Shown here piece by piece: positions 44,730-55,859 of a stretch of DNA of 64,000 nucleotides (positions within the stretch are counted from its first letter, which is position 1; every line of letters starts with the position of its first letter). The translations under genes and the position numbers were made by a program. The notes beneath the pieces are model-generated. The model was given only the letters and a program-made list of their open reading frames with translations, ran no database searches and had not been told where the DNA came from. Location of the stretch: the NCBI GenBank assembly GCA_028277845.1, contig JANQFL010000117.1:1-64000 (forward strand). The letters are read 5' to 3'. The DNA is from Sneathiellales bacterium (GTDB taxonomy: Bacteria; Pseudomonadota; Alphaproteobacteria; JANQFL01).

Positions 44730-44972
44730 ATGAAGGCACGGGTGCACGTCACGCTGAAAACGGGCGTCCTCGACCCGCAAGGCAAGGCCGTTGCACACGC
44801 CCTCGATTCCCTCGGATTCGAGGGCGTCAACGACGTGCGCCAGGGCAAGTACCTGGAACTGGACCTGGCCGAAAACGATCCCGACAAGGCGCACGCGGCG
44901 GTGGACGATATGTGCCGCAAGCTGCTCGCCAACATGGTGATCGAAAACTACGCCATCGAACTGGACACCTGA
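44730..44972 (+). CDS. purS: FGAM synthetase subunit PurS
   Basis: The 80 residues match Pur[35 protein letters not shown] and [17 protein letters not shown]. It bridges PurL and PurQ in the three-part FGAM synthetase. It starts 25 bp after purC. The unusual feature is the 161-bp gap to purQ, which holds a stem-loop. Confidence 0.95.
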   Translation: MKARVHVTLKTGVLDPQGKAVAHALDSLGFEGVNDVRQGKYLELDLAENDPDKAHAAVDDMCRKLLANMVIENYAIELDT

Positions 44973-44992
44973 CGACGAGCACGAGGCGTGAC

Positions 44993-45032
44993 GGAATTCC
45001 ACCGAGATACGAAACAGACTCCGTGGATTTCC
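44993..45032 (+). other. Imperfect stem-loop in the purS-purQ gap
   Basis: GGAATTCCACCGAG (44993-45006) pairs with CTCCGTGGATTTCC (45019-45032) at 12 of 14 positions around a 12-nt loop. PurS and PurQ genes usually sit close together; here 161 bp separate them. It could adjust expression or be an unrelated inserted element. No T tract follows. Confidence 0.4.
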
Positions 45033-45133
45033 CAGTCTCAGACCGTCCGTCCGAACGATCACGGTATGTGCCGCACGACGGCGCGCATCCCGCTTCCGTC
45101 CCCAACACCCTCAGTCAATTGGATGTGGCCACG

Positions 45134-45819
45134 ATGAAAGCCGCCGTCATTGTCTTTCCCGGGACCAACCGCGAGCAGGACATGGTCGACGCCCTGTCGG
45201 CCTGCATGGGTAACGACCCGATCCTGGTCTGGCACGGCGATCCCACCGTACCCGATGTCGATCTGATCGTGCTGCCCGGCGGGTTTTCCTACGGCGATTA
45301 TCTGCGCTCCGGCGCCATGGCCGCCCGGTCTCCGGTGATGCGGGACATCATCGCCAAATCGGAAAAAGGCGTGCCGGTGCTGGGCGTGTGCAACGGTTTC
45401 CAGATCCTGACCGAAACCGGCATGCTGCCGGGCGCCCTGATGCGCAACGCCGATCTGAAGTTCGTCTGCAAGGACGTGCGGCTCAAGGTGGAAACCTCAC
45501 AGAGCCTGTTCGCCGGCGGCTATCAGGCGGGCCAGGTCATCCGCGTTCCCGTCGCCCATCACGACGGCAACTATTTCGCCGACGAGGAAACCCTCGACCG
45601 GCTGGAGGACCGCGGCCAGATCGCCTTCCGCTATTGCGACGAGGACGGCGGCCTGAACCGCGACGCCAACCCCAACGGCTCCATCCGAAACATCGCCGGC
45701 ATCTACAACGAGGCGAAAACGGTGCTGGGCATGATGCCCCATCCGGAAAACATGATCGAATCGGCTCAGGGCGGTACCGACGGTCTCGCACTGTTCTCCG
45801 GCATGGTGGAGGCGCTGTC

Positions 45820-45823
<4 letters not shown>
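45134..45823 (+). CDS. purQ: FGAM synthetase glutaminase subunit PurQ
   Basis: The 229 residues form a class I glutaminase: [26 protein letters not shown], nucleophile Cys in [11 protein letters not shown], and the His/Glu pair in [10 protein letters not shown]. It supplies ammonia to PurL. The ATG at 45134 begins [10 protein letters not shown] as in the family; an upstream extension in the same frame is not credible. The stop overlaps the GTG of purL. Confidence 0.97.
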
Positions 45824-48024
<2,201 letters not shown>

Positions 48025-48046
48025 GGACCGAGGGAGACCAATACCG

Positions 48047-48283
48047 ATGCCGATGGAAGCGGGAGAAATCGAACGCCTGATCCGGGAATCCATTCCCGAC
48101 GCGGTTGTCACGATCGAGGACCTGCGGGGTGACGGCGATCATTACGCCGCCCATGTGGTATCGGCGGAATTCGCCGGCAAATCCCGGGTGCAGCAGCACC
48201 AGATGGTTTACAAGGCGCTGAAAGGCCGCATGGGCGGGGAACTGCATGCCCTGGCCCTGCAGACATCGGCGCCCGGCAGTTAA
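48047..48283 (+). CDS. BolA-family protein
   Basis: The 78 residues match the short BolA/IbaG type: IERLIRESIPDAVVTIEDLR, the loop DHYAAHVVSAEFAGKSRVQQ and the signature MVYKALKGRMGGELHALAL. Such proteins bind a 2Fe-2S cluster with monothiol glutaredoxin, whose gene follows after 51 bp. GGGAG precedes the chosen ATG; an upstream ATG at 47987 inside purL is rejected. Confidence 0.93.
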   Translation: MPMEAGEIERLIRESIPDAVVTIEDLRGDGDHYAAHVVSAEFAGKSRVQQHQMVYKALKGRMGGELHALALQTSAPGS

Positions 48284-48334
48284 CGAGAACAACGAGACAT
48301 GGCTCACTGAGCCGAACAGCGTAAAGGAAACGGT

Positions 48335-48667
48335 ATGAACGAGAACCCGGTATTCGAGCGTATTCGCCAGGACATCGCCGCCAACAAGGTGGTGCTGTTC
48401 ATGAAGGGCAGCCCGGTCTTTCCGCAATGCGGATTTTCCTCGGCGGTGGTGCAGATCCTGACCCACATGGGCGTCAAGTTCAAAGGCATCGACGTGCTGA
48501 TGGATCCGTCGCTGCGTGAAGGCATCAAGGAATTCAGCGAATGGCCGACCATCCCGCAGCTCTACGTCGACGGTGAATTCGTCGGCGGTTGTGACATCGT
48601 CCGGGAAATGTTCGAATCCGGCGAACTGCAGCAGGTCCTGGCCGGCGCGGAGACCGCGCAAGCGTAA
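48335..48667 (+). CDS. grxD: Monothiol glutaredoxin Grx4
   Basis: The 110 residues carry the CGFS active site in [14 protein letters not shown], plus [10 protein letters not shown] and [20 protein letters not shown] for glutathione and cluster binding. It transfers 2Fe-2S clusters together with BolA. AAGGAAA precedes the ATG. Last gene of the pur run before a strong terminator. Confidence 0.96.
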   Translation: MNENPVFERIRQDIAANKVVLFMKGSPVFPQCGFSSAVVQILTHMGVKFKGIDVLMDPSLREGIKEFSEWPTIPQLYVDGEFVGGCDIVREMFESGELQQVLAGAETAQA

Positions 48668-48696
48668 GAAAATTCCGAACGATTTCCTTATGGGGA

Positions 48697-48726
48697 AAGG
48701 CGCGTCCAAGGACGCGCCTTTATTTT
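48697..48726 (+). terminator. Intrinsic terminator after grxD
   Basis: AAGGCGCGTC (48697-48706) and GACGCGCCTT (48711-48720) form a perfect 10-bp stem with a CAAG loop, followed by TATTTT. It closes the pur-bolA-grxD unit. Confidence 0.9.
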
Positions 48727-48914
48727 GTGTCGAGCGTGTTATCCGGCTTATCCGCATAGCCGTTATGGTTACCGGAAATTCTACCCTAAAGAGGAACGTT
48801 CCGGTTTTGTGGGCCGAAAACGATTAAAAGTCTCAATGACCCGTTAACCTCCTCCTTACTAAGCTAAACGGTAATCAGTCGGGGGAGCGCGTCTTTGATT
48901 ATCCGGTCTTGAGA

Positions 48915-50564
48915 ATGCCCCGTCGTACCCACGTTCATACGCCTCAGTGTGTTGACGACATTGCCACCGCGCCTTCCCAGGGCACGACGGGTGAACCCAC
49001 GGCTGTTCAAAACAAACCCAACGGCATGACGAGCCTGGATGAGCGGTTTGACCTGGTGTCCGATCTCAGTTCCGAATGGGTCTGGGAAATGAACGCCGAT
49101 CTGCGCTTCGTCTATTTCTCTCCCAGCTTCGAGCATCTCACAGGCATGTCGATTTCAGACGTAATCGGCAAGACCCGGTTCGAGATGAGTACGGACAACG
49201 AGGACGAATCATCACAACGACATATCGACGATCTCATCGCCCGGCGGGATTTCCGCAACTATACCTATCATGTGGAAACGCTCGACGGACGCCGACTGCA
49301 CATCCGTACCAGCGGCAAGGCGGTGTACGACGAAAACGGCACATTCCAAGGCTATCGGGGTGTCGCGGCGGATGCGACGGATAAGGTCATCGCCGAGCGC
49401 CGCGCCGCGATGGCCGAAGTCAGCCTGCTCGAGGCGATTCAGAAGGCGCCGACGGCCTTGGCCCTTTATGACCGCAACGACTGTCTCGTCGCCTACAACG
49501 ACCATTACAAATTCGACATTCTCGGCAAGGCGGCTCATGTCATCAAGGCCGGAATCACGTTCCGGGACCTCGCAAGGAAGGTAGCCGAATCGGGTATCAT
49601 CGACGGCATCGACGAGGACCTGGAGGATTGGCTCGACCGGCGCGTCGAACGGCACCGTAATCCGCAGGGTCCGGTCAACTTTCACCTCTCGGATGGGCGA
49701 TGGGTCCAGGGGGTCGAGTTCATCCTGGATTCCGGTTCGGTGCTCAGCACGTTTACCGACATCACCGACTTGAAACAGCGGGAAGCGGAGTTGCAGGCCG
49801 CCAAGGATGCCGCCGAACTGGCTGACCGGATCAAATCGGAATTTCTTGCCAATGTCAGTCACGAGTTGCGCACGCCGCTCAATGCTATCCTCGGCTTCTC
49901 GCAGATCATGCAGGACCAGCTGTTCGGCCCGATCGGCGACGACCGGTACATCAACTATTCGCGCGACATCCACGACAGCGGCACCCATTTGCTGGCCGTG
50001 ATCAACGACATCCTCGACCTGTCGAAGATCGAATCGGGCAAGGCCGAACTGTACGAGGAGGTGTTCCGGCCGGAAATCGAGGTCGAAGCCTGCATGCGAT
50101 TGATGCAGGAACGGGCGATGGACGCCGGCGTCCAACTGACATGCGATATTGCGGACGAACTGCAATCGGTGCATGCGGATCGGCGCAAGTTCAAGCAAAT
50201 CCTCATCAATCTACTGTCCAATTCCGTCAAGTTCACGCTGTCGGGTGGACACGTCCAGGTAACGGCGGGGCTGGATCAACGGGGCGGATTGGAACTGATC
50301 GTGCGCGACGACGGCACCGGCATGGATCCCGATGATATTCCCGTCGCGCTCACGCCGTTCCGCCAGATCGACGGTTCATTGTCACGCAGTCACGAAGGCA
50401 CGGGCTTGGGCCTTCCCCTCGTCAATTCATTGTGCCAACTTCACGGTGGCTCCCTGTCCTTGGCGAGCCGCAAGGGAGTCGGCACCACGGCCACGGTCAG
50501 GTTCCCTGCCGAACGTACGGTGACGGAAAGGGAGCAGCAAGTTGCCGGAGCCGAACAGCGATAG
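48915..50564 (+). CDS. PAS-domain sensor histidine kinase
   Basis: The 549 residues have no membrane segment. A PAS domain (~residues 40-160, VWEMNADLRFVYFSPSFEHL), a second degenerate PAS-like part (~175-290, ALALYDRNDCLVAYND), a HisKA H-box (FLANVSHELRTPLNAILGFS) and a HATPase domain (NLLSNSVKF, DDGTGMD, GTGLGLPLV) follow in order. It is therefore a soluble kinase sensing an internal signal. No response regulator is adjacent. The ATG at 48915 is preferred over a TTG 6 nt upstream. Its end overlaps the next gene by 23 nt. Confidence 0.93.
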   Translation: MPRRTHVHTPQCVDDIATAPSQGTTGEPTAVQNKPNGMTSLDERFDLVSDLSSEWVWEMNADLRFVYFSPSFEHLTGMSISDVIGKTRFEMSTDNEDESSQRHIDDLIARRDFRNYTYHVETLDGRRLHIRTSGKAVYDENGTFQGYRGVAADATDKVIAERRAAMAEVSLLEAIQKAPTALALYDRNDCLVAYNDHYKFDILGKAAHVIKAGITFRDLARKVAESGIIDGIDEDLEDWLDRRVERHRNPQGPVNFHLSDGRWVQGVEFILDSGSVLSTFTDITDLKQREAELQAAKDAAELADRIKSEFLANVSHELRTPLNAILGFSQIMQDQLFGPIGDDRYINYSRDIHDSGTHLLAVINDILDLSKIESGKAELYEEVFRPEIEVEACMRLMQERAMDAGVQLTCDIADELQSVHADRRKFKQILINLLSNSVKFTLSGGHVQVTAGLDQRGGLELIVRDDGTGMDPDDIPVALTPFRQIDGSLSRSHEGTGLGLPLVNSLCQLHGGSLSLASRKGVGTTATVRFPAERTVTEREQQVAGAEQR

Positions 50565-51390
50565 ATCAGACTTCGGCACGATCGGTGTGGCGGGCTGCGG
50601 CGCCATGGGACTGCCCATGGCGGAACGGCTGCGCGACGCCGGATACGATATCTGGGGTTACGATGTTCGGCCCCTCGATGAATTCGGGTCGTTCGCAGAG
50701 CGCATGCTCAACAACCCCGTCGACTTCGCCGCCCGTTGCGAGACCGTCATCACAGTCGTCCGAGACGCCCGGCAAACGGACGCGGTGCTGTTCGACGACC
50801 AGGCGCTGTTTACACGGGACGCGCCGCCGGCCCGGCTGATCGTGTCATCCACCTTGTCGCCGCGCTATATCGCGAACCTGCCGGACCGTCTCCCACCGGG
50901 AATCGAATTGATCGACGCACCCATGTCCGGCGCACCCGTGGCCGCGAAAGCCGGTACCCTCACCTTCATGGTCGGTGGCACCGACGATGTCGTCGACCAC
51001 TGCATGCCGCTGTTCCAAGCGATGGGTGACGCCATCCATCGCCTGGGCCCGTTCGGCAGCGGCATGACCTGCAAAGTGTTGAACAACTACGCCGCTGCGT
51101 CATCGGTCGTGGCGGTGCGGCGAATCTACGATGCCGCGCAACAACTGGGCGTCGACCGCGAGCGCCTGCGGTCGGTCATGGCGGACAGTTCCGGCAGCAC
51201 CTGGTTTGGCGACACGTTCGACCGCATTTCCTGGTCACACGAAGGCTACGATCCCGCCAACACCATCGGCATCGTCGAGAAGGACGTCCGCGCCATGCTC
51301 GATGCCGTCAATCCGGACGGCGACAGCGGCAATCCGTTCGACGACGCCATTTTGGCCGGACTGCGTGCATTGCTCCCCATCGACCGTTAA
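50542..51390 (+). CDS. 3-hydroxyisobutyrate dehydrogenase-family oxidoreductase
   Basis: The 282 residues match beta-hydroxyacid dehydrogenases: Rossmann motif GVAGCGAMGLPMAERL, DAPMSGAPVAAKAGTLTFMV for substrate binding, and the catalytic Lys in GSGMTCKVLNNYAAASS. It starts with TTG at 50542, supported by AAGGGAG just upstream. The gene overlaps the histidine kinase gene by 23 nt. The substrate could be 3-hydroxyisobutyrate, tartronate semialdehyde or a relative. Confidence 0.9.
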   Translation: MPEPNSDRSDFGTIGVAGCGAMGLPMAERLRDAGYDIWGYDVRPLDEFGSFAERMLNNPVDFAARCETVITVVRDARQTDAVLFDDQALFTRDAPPARLIVSSTLSPRYIANLPDRLPPGIELIDAPMSGAPVAAKAGTLTFMVGGTDDVVDHCMPLFQAMGDAIHRLGPFGSGMTCKVLNNYAAASSVVAVRRIYDAAQQLGVDRERLRSVMADSSGSTWFGDTFDRISWSHEGYDPANTIGIVEKDVRAMLDAVNPDGDSGNPFDDAILAGLRALLPIDR

Positions 51391-51439
51391 GATCGAGGGA
51401 ACACGAACGAAACTCTTAAGGGGGGGGGATTGTCCAACC

Positions 51440-52465
51440 ATGTCGTCTGCCGTGGGGAAAGCCGCCAAGCTCGCGGCCGCACTCGTCCTGATCAACACAC
51501 CGCGTTCCGTCGCGGCAATGATGTACCGCAACAAACTGGAAACCGTCGACGGCAATACCATCGACCCGATGGCCCGATTGATCGGCGGACTGATCAATAA
51601 GTTCCGCGTGCCCGGCCAACTGCCCACTGTCGAGGAATCCCGCCAGCAACTGGCCAATCTGTCCAAACTGCTCGATGCCCCGGCGCCCGCCCTGGCCGGC
51701 ACGCGCGGCATGACAATACCCGCGGCGCCGAAGCCTGTCCCGGTGCGTGTCTACACACCGGCCGGCGACGACGAAGAACGCGGCGTCCTGGCGTTCTTTC
51801 ACGGCGGCGGCTGGATCCAGGGCAGCATCGAAACCCATGACGGCATGTGCAAGCGCCTCGCCGCCTGGTCGAATTTTGTCGTGGTGTCGGTGGAGTACCG
51901 CTTGGCGCCCGAGAACAAGTTTCCGGCCGGGCTCGAAGACTGCTACACCGTCTATAAGTGGCTCCTCGACAACGCCGGCGAGATCGGCGGCGATAGCGCC
52001 GGCGGCAACCTCGCGGCGGCGATCTGCGGCCTATCCCGCAAGGACGGCATTCAGCAGCCGGTGCACCAGGTGTTGATCTATCCCGGCCTGGATTTCCGAA
52101 TGGCCACCCATTCCCACCAGTCGCTCGCCAACACGTATATGCTGAGCAAGGACCGCATGGACTGGTACACCGGCCTTTATCTAAACAGTGATGACGACAA
52201 GTCGGACCTGCGGGCTTCGCCGCTGCAGGAAACCGACTTTGCCGGCTGGCCGTCGGCGACCGTCGTCACCGCCGGCTTTGATCCGCTCAGGGATGAAGGC
52301 AAGCAGTACGCGGATGTTCTCAACGTGGCCGGCGTCGACGCCCAATACCGCTGCTTCGAGGGCATGTTCCACGCCTTCTGTTCCATGCCCAAGGTGTTTG
52401 TCCAGGCGGACGAAGCATTACGGTTCTGTGCCGACGGATTGAAACGGGCAGCCACAGCGACATGA
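51440..52465 (+). CDS. HSL-family (fold-3) esterase, apparently with an internal in-frame deletion
   Basis: The 341 residues include LAFFHGGGWIQGS (oxyanion hole), VSVEYRLAPENKFPAGLEDC, the nucleophile motif GGDSAGGNLAAA, an Asp in AGFDPLRDEG and His in GMFHAFCSMP. In the family a strand of ~9 residues, usually like DPARIAVGG, precedes the nucleophile; here LLDNAGEIG runs straight into GDSAGG, so that strand seems lost. The protein may not fold. A run of nine G (51420-51428) lies 11 nt before the ATG and may act as, or disturb, the ribosome site. About 80 N-terminal residues are extra to the hydrolase core. Confidence 0.82.
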   Translation: MSSAVGKAAKLAAALVLINTPRSVAAMMYRNKLETVDGNTIDPMARLIGGLINKFRVPGQLPTVEESRQQLANLSKLLDAPAPALAGTRGMTIPAAPKPVPVRVYTPAGDDEERGVLAFFHGGGWIQGSIETHDGMCKRLAAWSNFVVVSVEYRLAPENKFPAGLEDCYTVYKWLLDNAGEIGGDSAGGNLAAAICGLSRKDGIQQPVHQVLIYPGLDFRMATHSHQSLANTYMLSKDRMDWYTGLYLNSDDDKSDLRASPLQETDFAGWPSATVVTAGFDPLRDEGKQYADVLNVAGVDAQYRCFEGMFHAFCSMPKVFVQADEALRFCADGLKRAATAT

Positions 52466-52485
52466 TCCACACCATCGCGACGCAG

Positions 52486-53412
52486 TCAGTCGCCGCGGAC
52501 ATGTTCCCTTAGAAATTCCAGAACACGGGCATAGGCGTCGCGGCGTGCCGGTTCGTTGGTGCCGATCAGCGGCGCCTGCCCGTCCTCGGTCAACGAGCCC
52601 AGGCGCTGTTGTAGTGACAGATTCGGTACGTCGAAAGAATGCACCGCGTCCGGATAGAGGATGATACGGGCCGGATGGCCCCGCTTGCGCACCGCCTCGA
52701 TGAACGCCACACACGGCTCCGGCTTGGTCCAATTGTCAGCGCCGCCCTGCAACACCAGCAGCGGTGATACCGGCCGCCAGGTACCGGGGGCGACCGTCGT
52801 ATACGGCGACGACTGGTGTCGAACGCTGCACGCACTGGGATAGAACGCGACGGCCGCGCTGAAATCGTATCTCGGCGGTGGTGACGGACGTCCGATGCTT
52901 TGCGCACTGACGGTCAAAAGCACGATTCCACCGCCCTGGGACCAGCCCATCAGCACAATCCGGCGGGGATCAATGCGCGGGGATGACTGAAGATAGGCCA
53001 ACGCCGCGTAAGCATCGCCTGGCCGTTCATGGTACATGCGCTTGCGTGCGTCACTCGGTCCACATGTCTCGCCGATTCCGCGAGAGCCGGCACTATCCAC
53101 CATCAACACAGCATAACCGGTGCCGTTCAGATGCTCGGCCCACGCTGTGTAGATGGAACGGATCCGGCCTTTTTTCCGCAGTCCACTACATCCGTGCAGG
53201 AAGACGACGGCCGGGGCGCGGCGAGTATCCCTTGGCCACGAAAGATACCCCGTCAATTTGGGTAAACCGTCGGTCCCTCGAAACGTCACCGTTTCGACGG
53301 CCAGACTCGTGGCGGAAGAACAGGCGATCAGGACACCAACGAATACGACCGACATCGTCAGCCTGGAGATTTGTGCCCACGACGGTGTCGAGCGAAGGTC
53401 GACGTCAAACAT
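52486..53412 (-). CDS. Dienelactone-hydrolase-family lipoprotein
   Basis: The ~308 residues have an N-terminal hydrophobic segment with lipobox VLIAC, so the protein is probably anchored at the periplasmic side. The hydrolase part shows VVFLHGCSGLRKKG, nucleophile Ser in LMGWSQGGGIVLL, and a His in YPDAVHSFDVPN. The Met at 53412 is preferred over the one at 53355 because the signal then has basic residues, but neither has a strong ribosome site. The gene starts 11 bp after the stop of the MORN gene on the same strand, so the two may be co-transcribed. Confidence 0.8.
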   Translation of the reverse strand: MFDVDLRSTPSWAQISRLTMSVVFVGVLIACSSATSLAVETVTFRGTDGLPKLTGYLSWPRDTRRAPAVVFLHGCSGLRKKGRIRSIYTAWAEHLNGTGYAVLMVDSAGSRGIGETCGPSDARKRMYHERPGDAYAALAYLQSSPRIDPRRIVLMGWSQGGGIVLLTVSAQSIGRPSPPPRYDFSAAVAFYPSACSVRHQSSPYTTVAPGTWRPVSPLLVLQGGADNWTKPEPCVAFIEAVRKRGHPARIILYPDAVHSFDVPNLSLQQRLGSLTEDGQAPLIGTNEPARRDAYARVLEFLREHVRGD

Positions 53413-53423
53413 CGCCGGTAATG

Positions 53424-55016
53424 TTACTGCGCGGCCGCCTTGAAGCGGATCGTGCCGTTCTCGGCGAAGCAGACGCCTTCGCGCTGCTGCGAGGCGATCC
53501 AGCCCTTGCCCTCTCCCTGGATCCTGCCCTTGCGCCAATCACCGGCGCAACGGTCGCCGCTGGCGAAGGTGTACATGCCCTTGCCGTGGAACACGCCGGC
53601 TCGGTATTCGCCCTCATAGCGCCGGCCGCCCTCGCCCTGCCACACGCCCTGGCCATGCAGGGTGCCGTTCTTGAACCCGCCTTCATAGCGGGTGCCGTCG
53701 GCCAGGACGAGCGTGCCTTCGCCCTCAAATCGGTCGTTCACGAACGCGCCTTCATAGTGGGTGCCGTCGGTGTCTTTCCAGACGCCCTGTCCGTGGCGCC
53801 GACCGTCCTTGAAGTCACCTTGGTATGTCGCGCCATTGGCCAGTTTCAGGGTGCCCTTGCCATTCTTGCGCCCATCGACGTAACCACCTTCGTAGATCGA
53901 CTTCTTGGTCGTGCGCTTGCCTTGGCCGTGGAACTTTCCGGCCTTGTATTCGCCCTCGTAGCGGTCCCCGGCCTTCCCGAGGAACACACCGGCGCCGTCG
54001 TATGTCCCGTCCTTGAAAGTCCCTTCATAGACACCGTGCTTGTTACTGAGCCTGCCTTGACCGTTGAACTTGCCGGCAGCGAATTCACCCTCGTAAACCG
54101 CGCCACTGGCGTAGGTGTATTTGCCGCGGCCGACGAACTGTCCCTGCGCGAATTGTCCTTCGTACCGGGCGCCATTGTCGTAGCTCATGACGCCCTCGCC
54201 ATGGATCGCGCCCTTGACGAAGCTGCCTTTGAACTGACCGGCGGCCAGCTTGATGGTGCCGTGGCCGTGCTTGGCACCGTCGACAAACGCGCCGTCATAC
54301 ACCGTGCCCTTGTCTTTTAGGACACCATGGCCATGAAACCGGCCATCACGGAAGTCGCCTTCGTAGCGGCCGCCGTCCTTGCCGTCCCACACGCCCCTGC
54401 CGGTCCAGCGGCCTTGCACGAACTGGCCGGTGTAGACGCCATCGGCATTTGTGTAGGTGCCCTTGCCATGAAATTTACCGGCCCGGAATGCCCCTTCGTA
54501 CCGGGTACCATCCGGTTTGCCGTAGGTGCCTTTGCCGTGCATGCGGTTGTTGTCGAATCCGCCGGTGTAATGGGTGCCATCGGCCCATTGATAGGTGCCC
54601 AGTCCGGTCCGGACACCGTTGACGAAATCCCCCTCGTAGCGGTCGCCGTTGGCATAGGCCAGGACGCCGCGGCCGCTTTGCAGACCGTCGGTAAACATGC
54701 CCTCATAGCGGTTGCCCTCGGCGGTCTCGAAGACTGCGGAACCGTGGCCTTTACCGTTTTTCAATGTGCCGCGGAAAACCGATTGCCGGGCCTGGCCGTC
54801 CTTGCGGTAGCTCCAGGTCAGTACGCCCTCGCCGTGGCCCTGACCGTCCTTGCAGCCGCCGGTCCAATGCACGGTTTCATCGGGCTGCGGCGCGGCATTC
54901 CAGACCGCGCAGTTGGCTTGGTTTTCCAACCCCTGCCAGCGCCCGCCGCTTTGCGCCGCCGCTAGAGACGGTACGATCAACAGTACGGCAAGCGTTGCGG
55001 CCCGATGCATCGACAT
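53424..55016 (-). CDS. Secreted protein of 20 MORN repeats
   Basis: The 530 residues begin with a signal peptide (HRAATLAVLLIVPSLAAA). I count 20 consecutive MORN repeats of ~20-23 residues, of the form RYEGxFxxGxxHGxGxxxx, from about residue 60 to 505; the first two and the last are the most divergent. The short tail has one Cys. GGGGAGG supports the ATG at 55016. MORN repeats form an elongated beta-structure that binds lipids or proteins. It may be secreted to the periplasm or outer membrane. Its long opposite-strand open frames are a by-product of the repeats. Confidence 0.93.
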   Translation of the reverse strand: MSMHRAATLAVLLIVPSLAAAQSGGRWQGLENQANCAVWNAAPQPDETVHWTGGCKDGQGHGEGVLTWSYRKDGQARQSVFRGTLKNGKGHGSAVFETAEGNRYEGMFTDGLQSGRGVLAYANGDRYEGDFVNGVRTGLGTYQWADGTHYTGGFDNNRMHGKGTYGKPDGTRYEGAFRAGKFHGKGTYTNADGVYTGQFVQGRWTGRGVWDGKDGGRYEGDFRDGRFHGHGVLKDKGTVYDGAFVDGAKHGHGTIKLAAGQFKGSFVKGAIHGEGVMSYDNGARYEGQFAQGQFVGRGKYTYASGAVYEGEFAAGKFNGQGRLSNKHGVYEGTFKDGTYDGAGVFLGKAGDRYEGEYKAGKFHGQGKRTTKKSIYEGGYVDGRKNGKGTLKLANGATYQGDFKDGRRHGQGVWKDTDGTHYEGAFVNDRFEGEGTLVLADGTRYEGGFKNGTLHGQGVWQGEGGRRYEGEYRAGVFHGKGMYTFASGDRCAGDWRKGRIQGEGKGWIASQQREGVCFAENGTIRFKAAAQ

Positions 55017-55034
55017 CCCATTCCTCCCCGGCAA

Positions 55035-55069
55035 ACAAAAAAGCCGCCCACGGTAACACGGGGCGGCTT
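55035..55069 (-). terminator. Intrinsic terminator of rpsD
   Basis: On the minus strand AAGCCGCCC and GGGCGGCTT (complements of 55061-55069 and 55041-55049) form a 9-bp stem with an 11-nt loop, followed by a run of T (complement of 55035-55042). It lies 50 bp after the rpsD stop and directly before the MORN gene. Confidence 0.9.
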
Positions 55070-55118
55070 AAAGACTAGTGCGGAACTGCGCCCAAAATGG
55101 GGCGCAGGCCGGAAATTC

Positions 55119-55736
55119 TTAGCGGGAGTAGTATTCGATGACCAGGTTCGGTTCCATGCGCACCGGATACGGCACATCGGCCAGTTTCGGCGTGCGCACG
55201 AACGTGCCCTGCATCTTCTGGAAATCGACGTCCATGTAGTCGGGCACATCGCGTTCCGGCGATTCGATGGCTTCCAGGATCAACGCCATGGTGCGGGAAC
55301 GTTCACGCACCGAAATGACATCGCCTTCCTTGACCCGGTAGCTCGGGATCGTGACCCGGCGGCCGTTGACCATAATGTGGCCGTGATTGACCACCTGGCG
55401 GGCGGCGAACACGGTCGGCACGAATTTCATGCGGTAGACCACGGCATCCAGGCGGCGTTCCAGCAGGCCGATCAGGTTCTCCGAGGTATCGCCCCGGACC
55501 TGCTCGGCTTCGCCATAGATGCGGCGGAACTGCTTCTCGGTGATGTTGCCGTAATAGCCGCGCAGCTTCTGCTTCGCCGACAGGTGAACGGCGAAATCCG
55601 AAGGCTTGCGCCGGCGTGCCTGGCCGTGCTGGCCGGGACCGTATTCGCGCTTGTTGACCGGGCTTTTCGGCCGGCCCCAGAGATTTTCTCCAAGGCGGCG
55701 GTTGATCTTGTATTTCGACTTCAGGCGCTTGCTCAT
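55119..55736 (-). CDS. rpsD: 30S ribosomal protein S4
   Basis: The 205 residues are a complete S4: [20 protein letters not shown] at the N-terminus, [13 protein letters not shown], the S4 RNA-binding domain [20 protein letters not shown] and [20 protein letters not shown]. It is a primary 16S rRNA binder. Here it is monocistronic with its own promoter and terminator, as is common in alphaproteobacteria. Confidence 0.98.
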   Translation of the reverse strand: MSKRLKSKYKINRRLGENLWGRPKSPVNKREYGPGQHGQARRRKPSDFAVHLSAKQKLRGYYGNITEKQFRRIYGEAEQVRGDTSENLIGLLERRLDAVVYRMKFVPTVFAARQVVNHGHIMVNGRRVTIPSYRVKEGDVISVRERSRTMALILEAIESPERDVPDYMDVDFQKMQGTFVRTPKLADVPYPVRMEPNLVIEYYSR

Positions 55737-55807
55737 GGGCCCCGACTAAGTTTGATTTTTGGCAAAAACAAAGGCCGGCACCCCTTGGGCCCGGTCCGAA
55801 GGCGCGT

Positions 55808-55835
55808 AATATACGCCGCAAAACCCGGTTGTCAA
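55808..55835 (-). promoter_or_regulatory. rpsD promoter
   Basis: On the minus strand TTGACA (55835-55830) and TATATT (55813-55808) are 16 bp apart, a near-consensus sigma-70 promoter about 70 bp before the S4 start. It explains separate expression of rpsD from the operon upstream. Confidence 0.8.
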
Positions 55836-55859
55836 ACCGATTCGCAGGTCATTTTTGGC

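Noticed and set aside
52983-54965. Long plus-strand open frames across the MORN gene
   Set aside because: They are periodic mirror translations of the MORN repeats; the minus-strand frame has signal peptide, ribosome site and 20 repeats.
55035-55069. Riboswitch or leader element for the MORN gene
   Set aside because: The hairpin with its T run reads as the rpsD terminator; it has no further structure.
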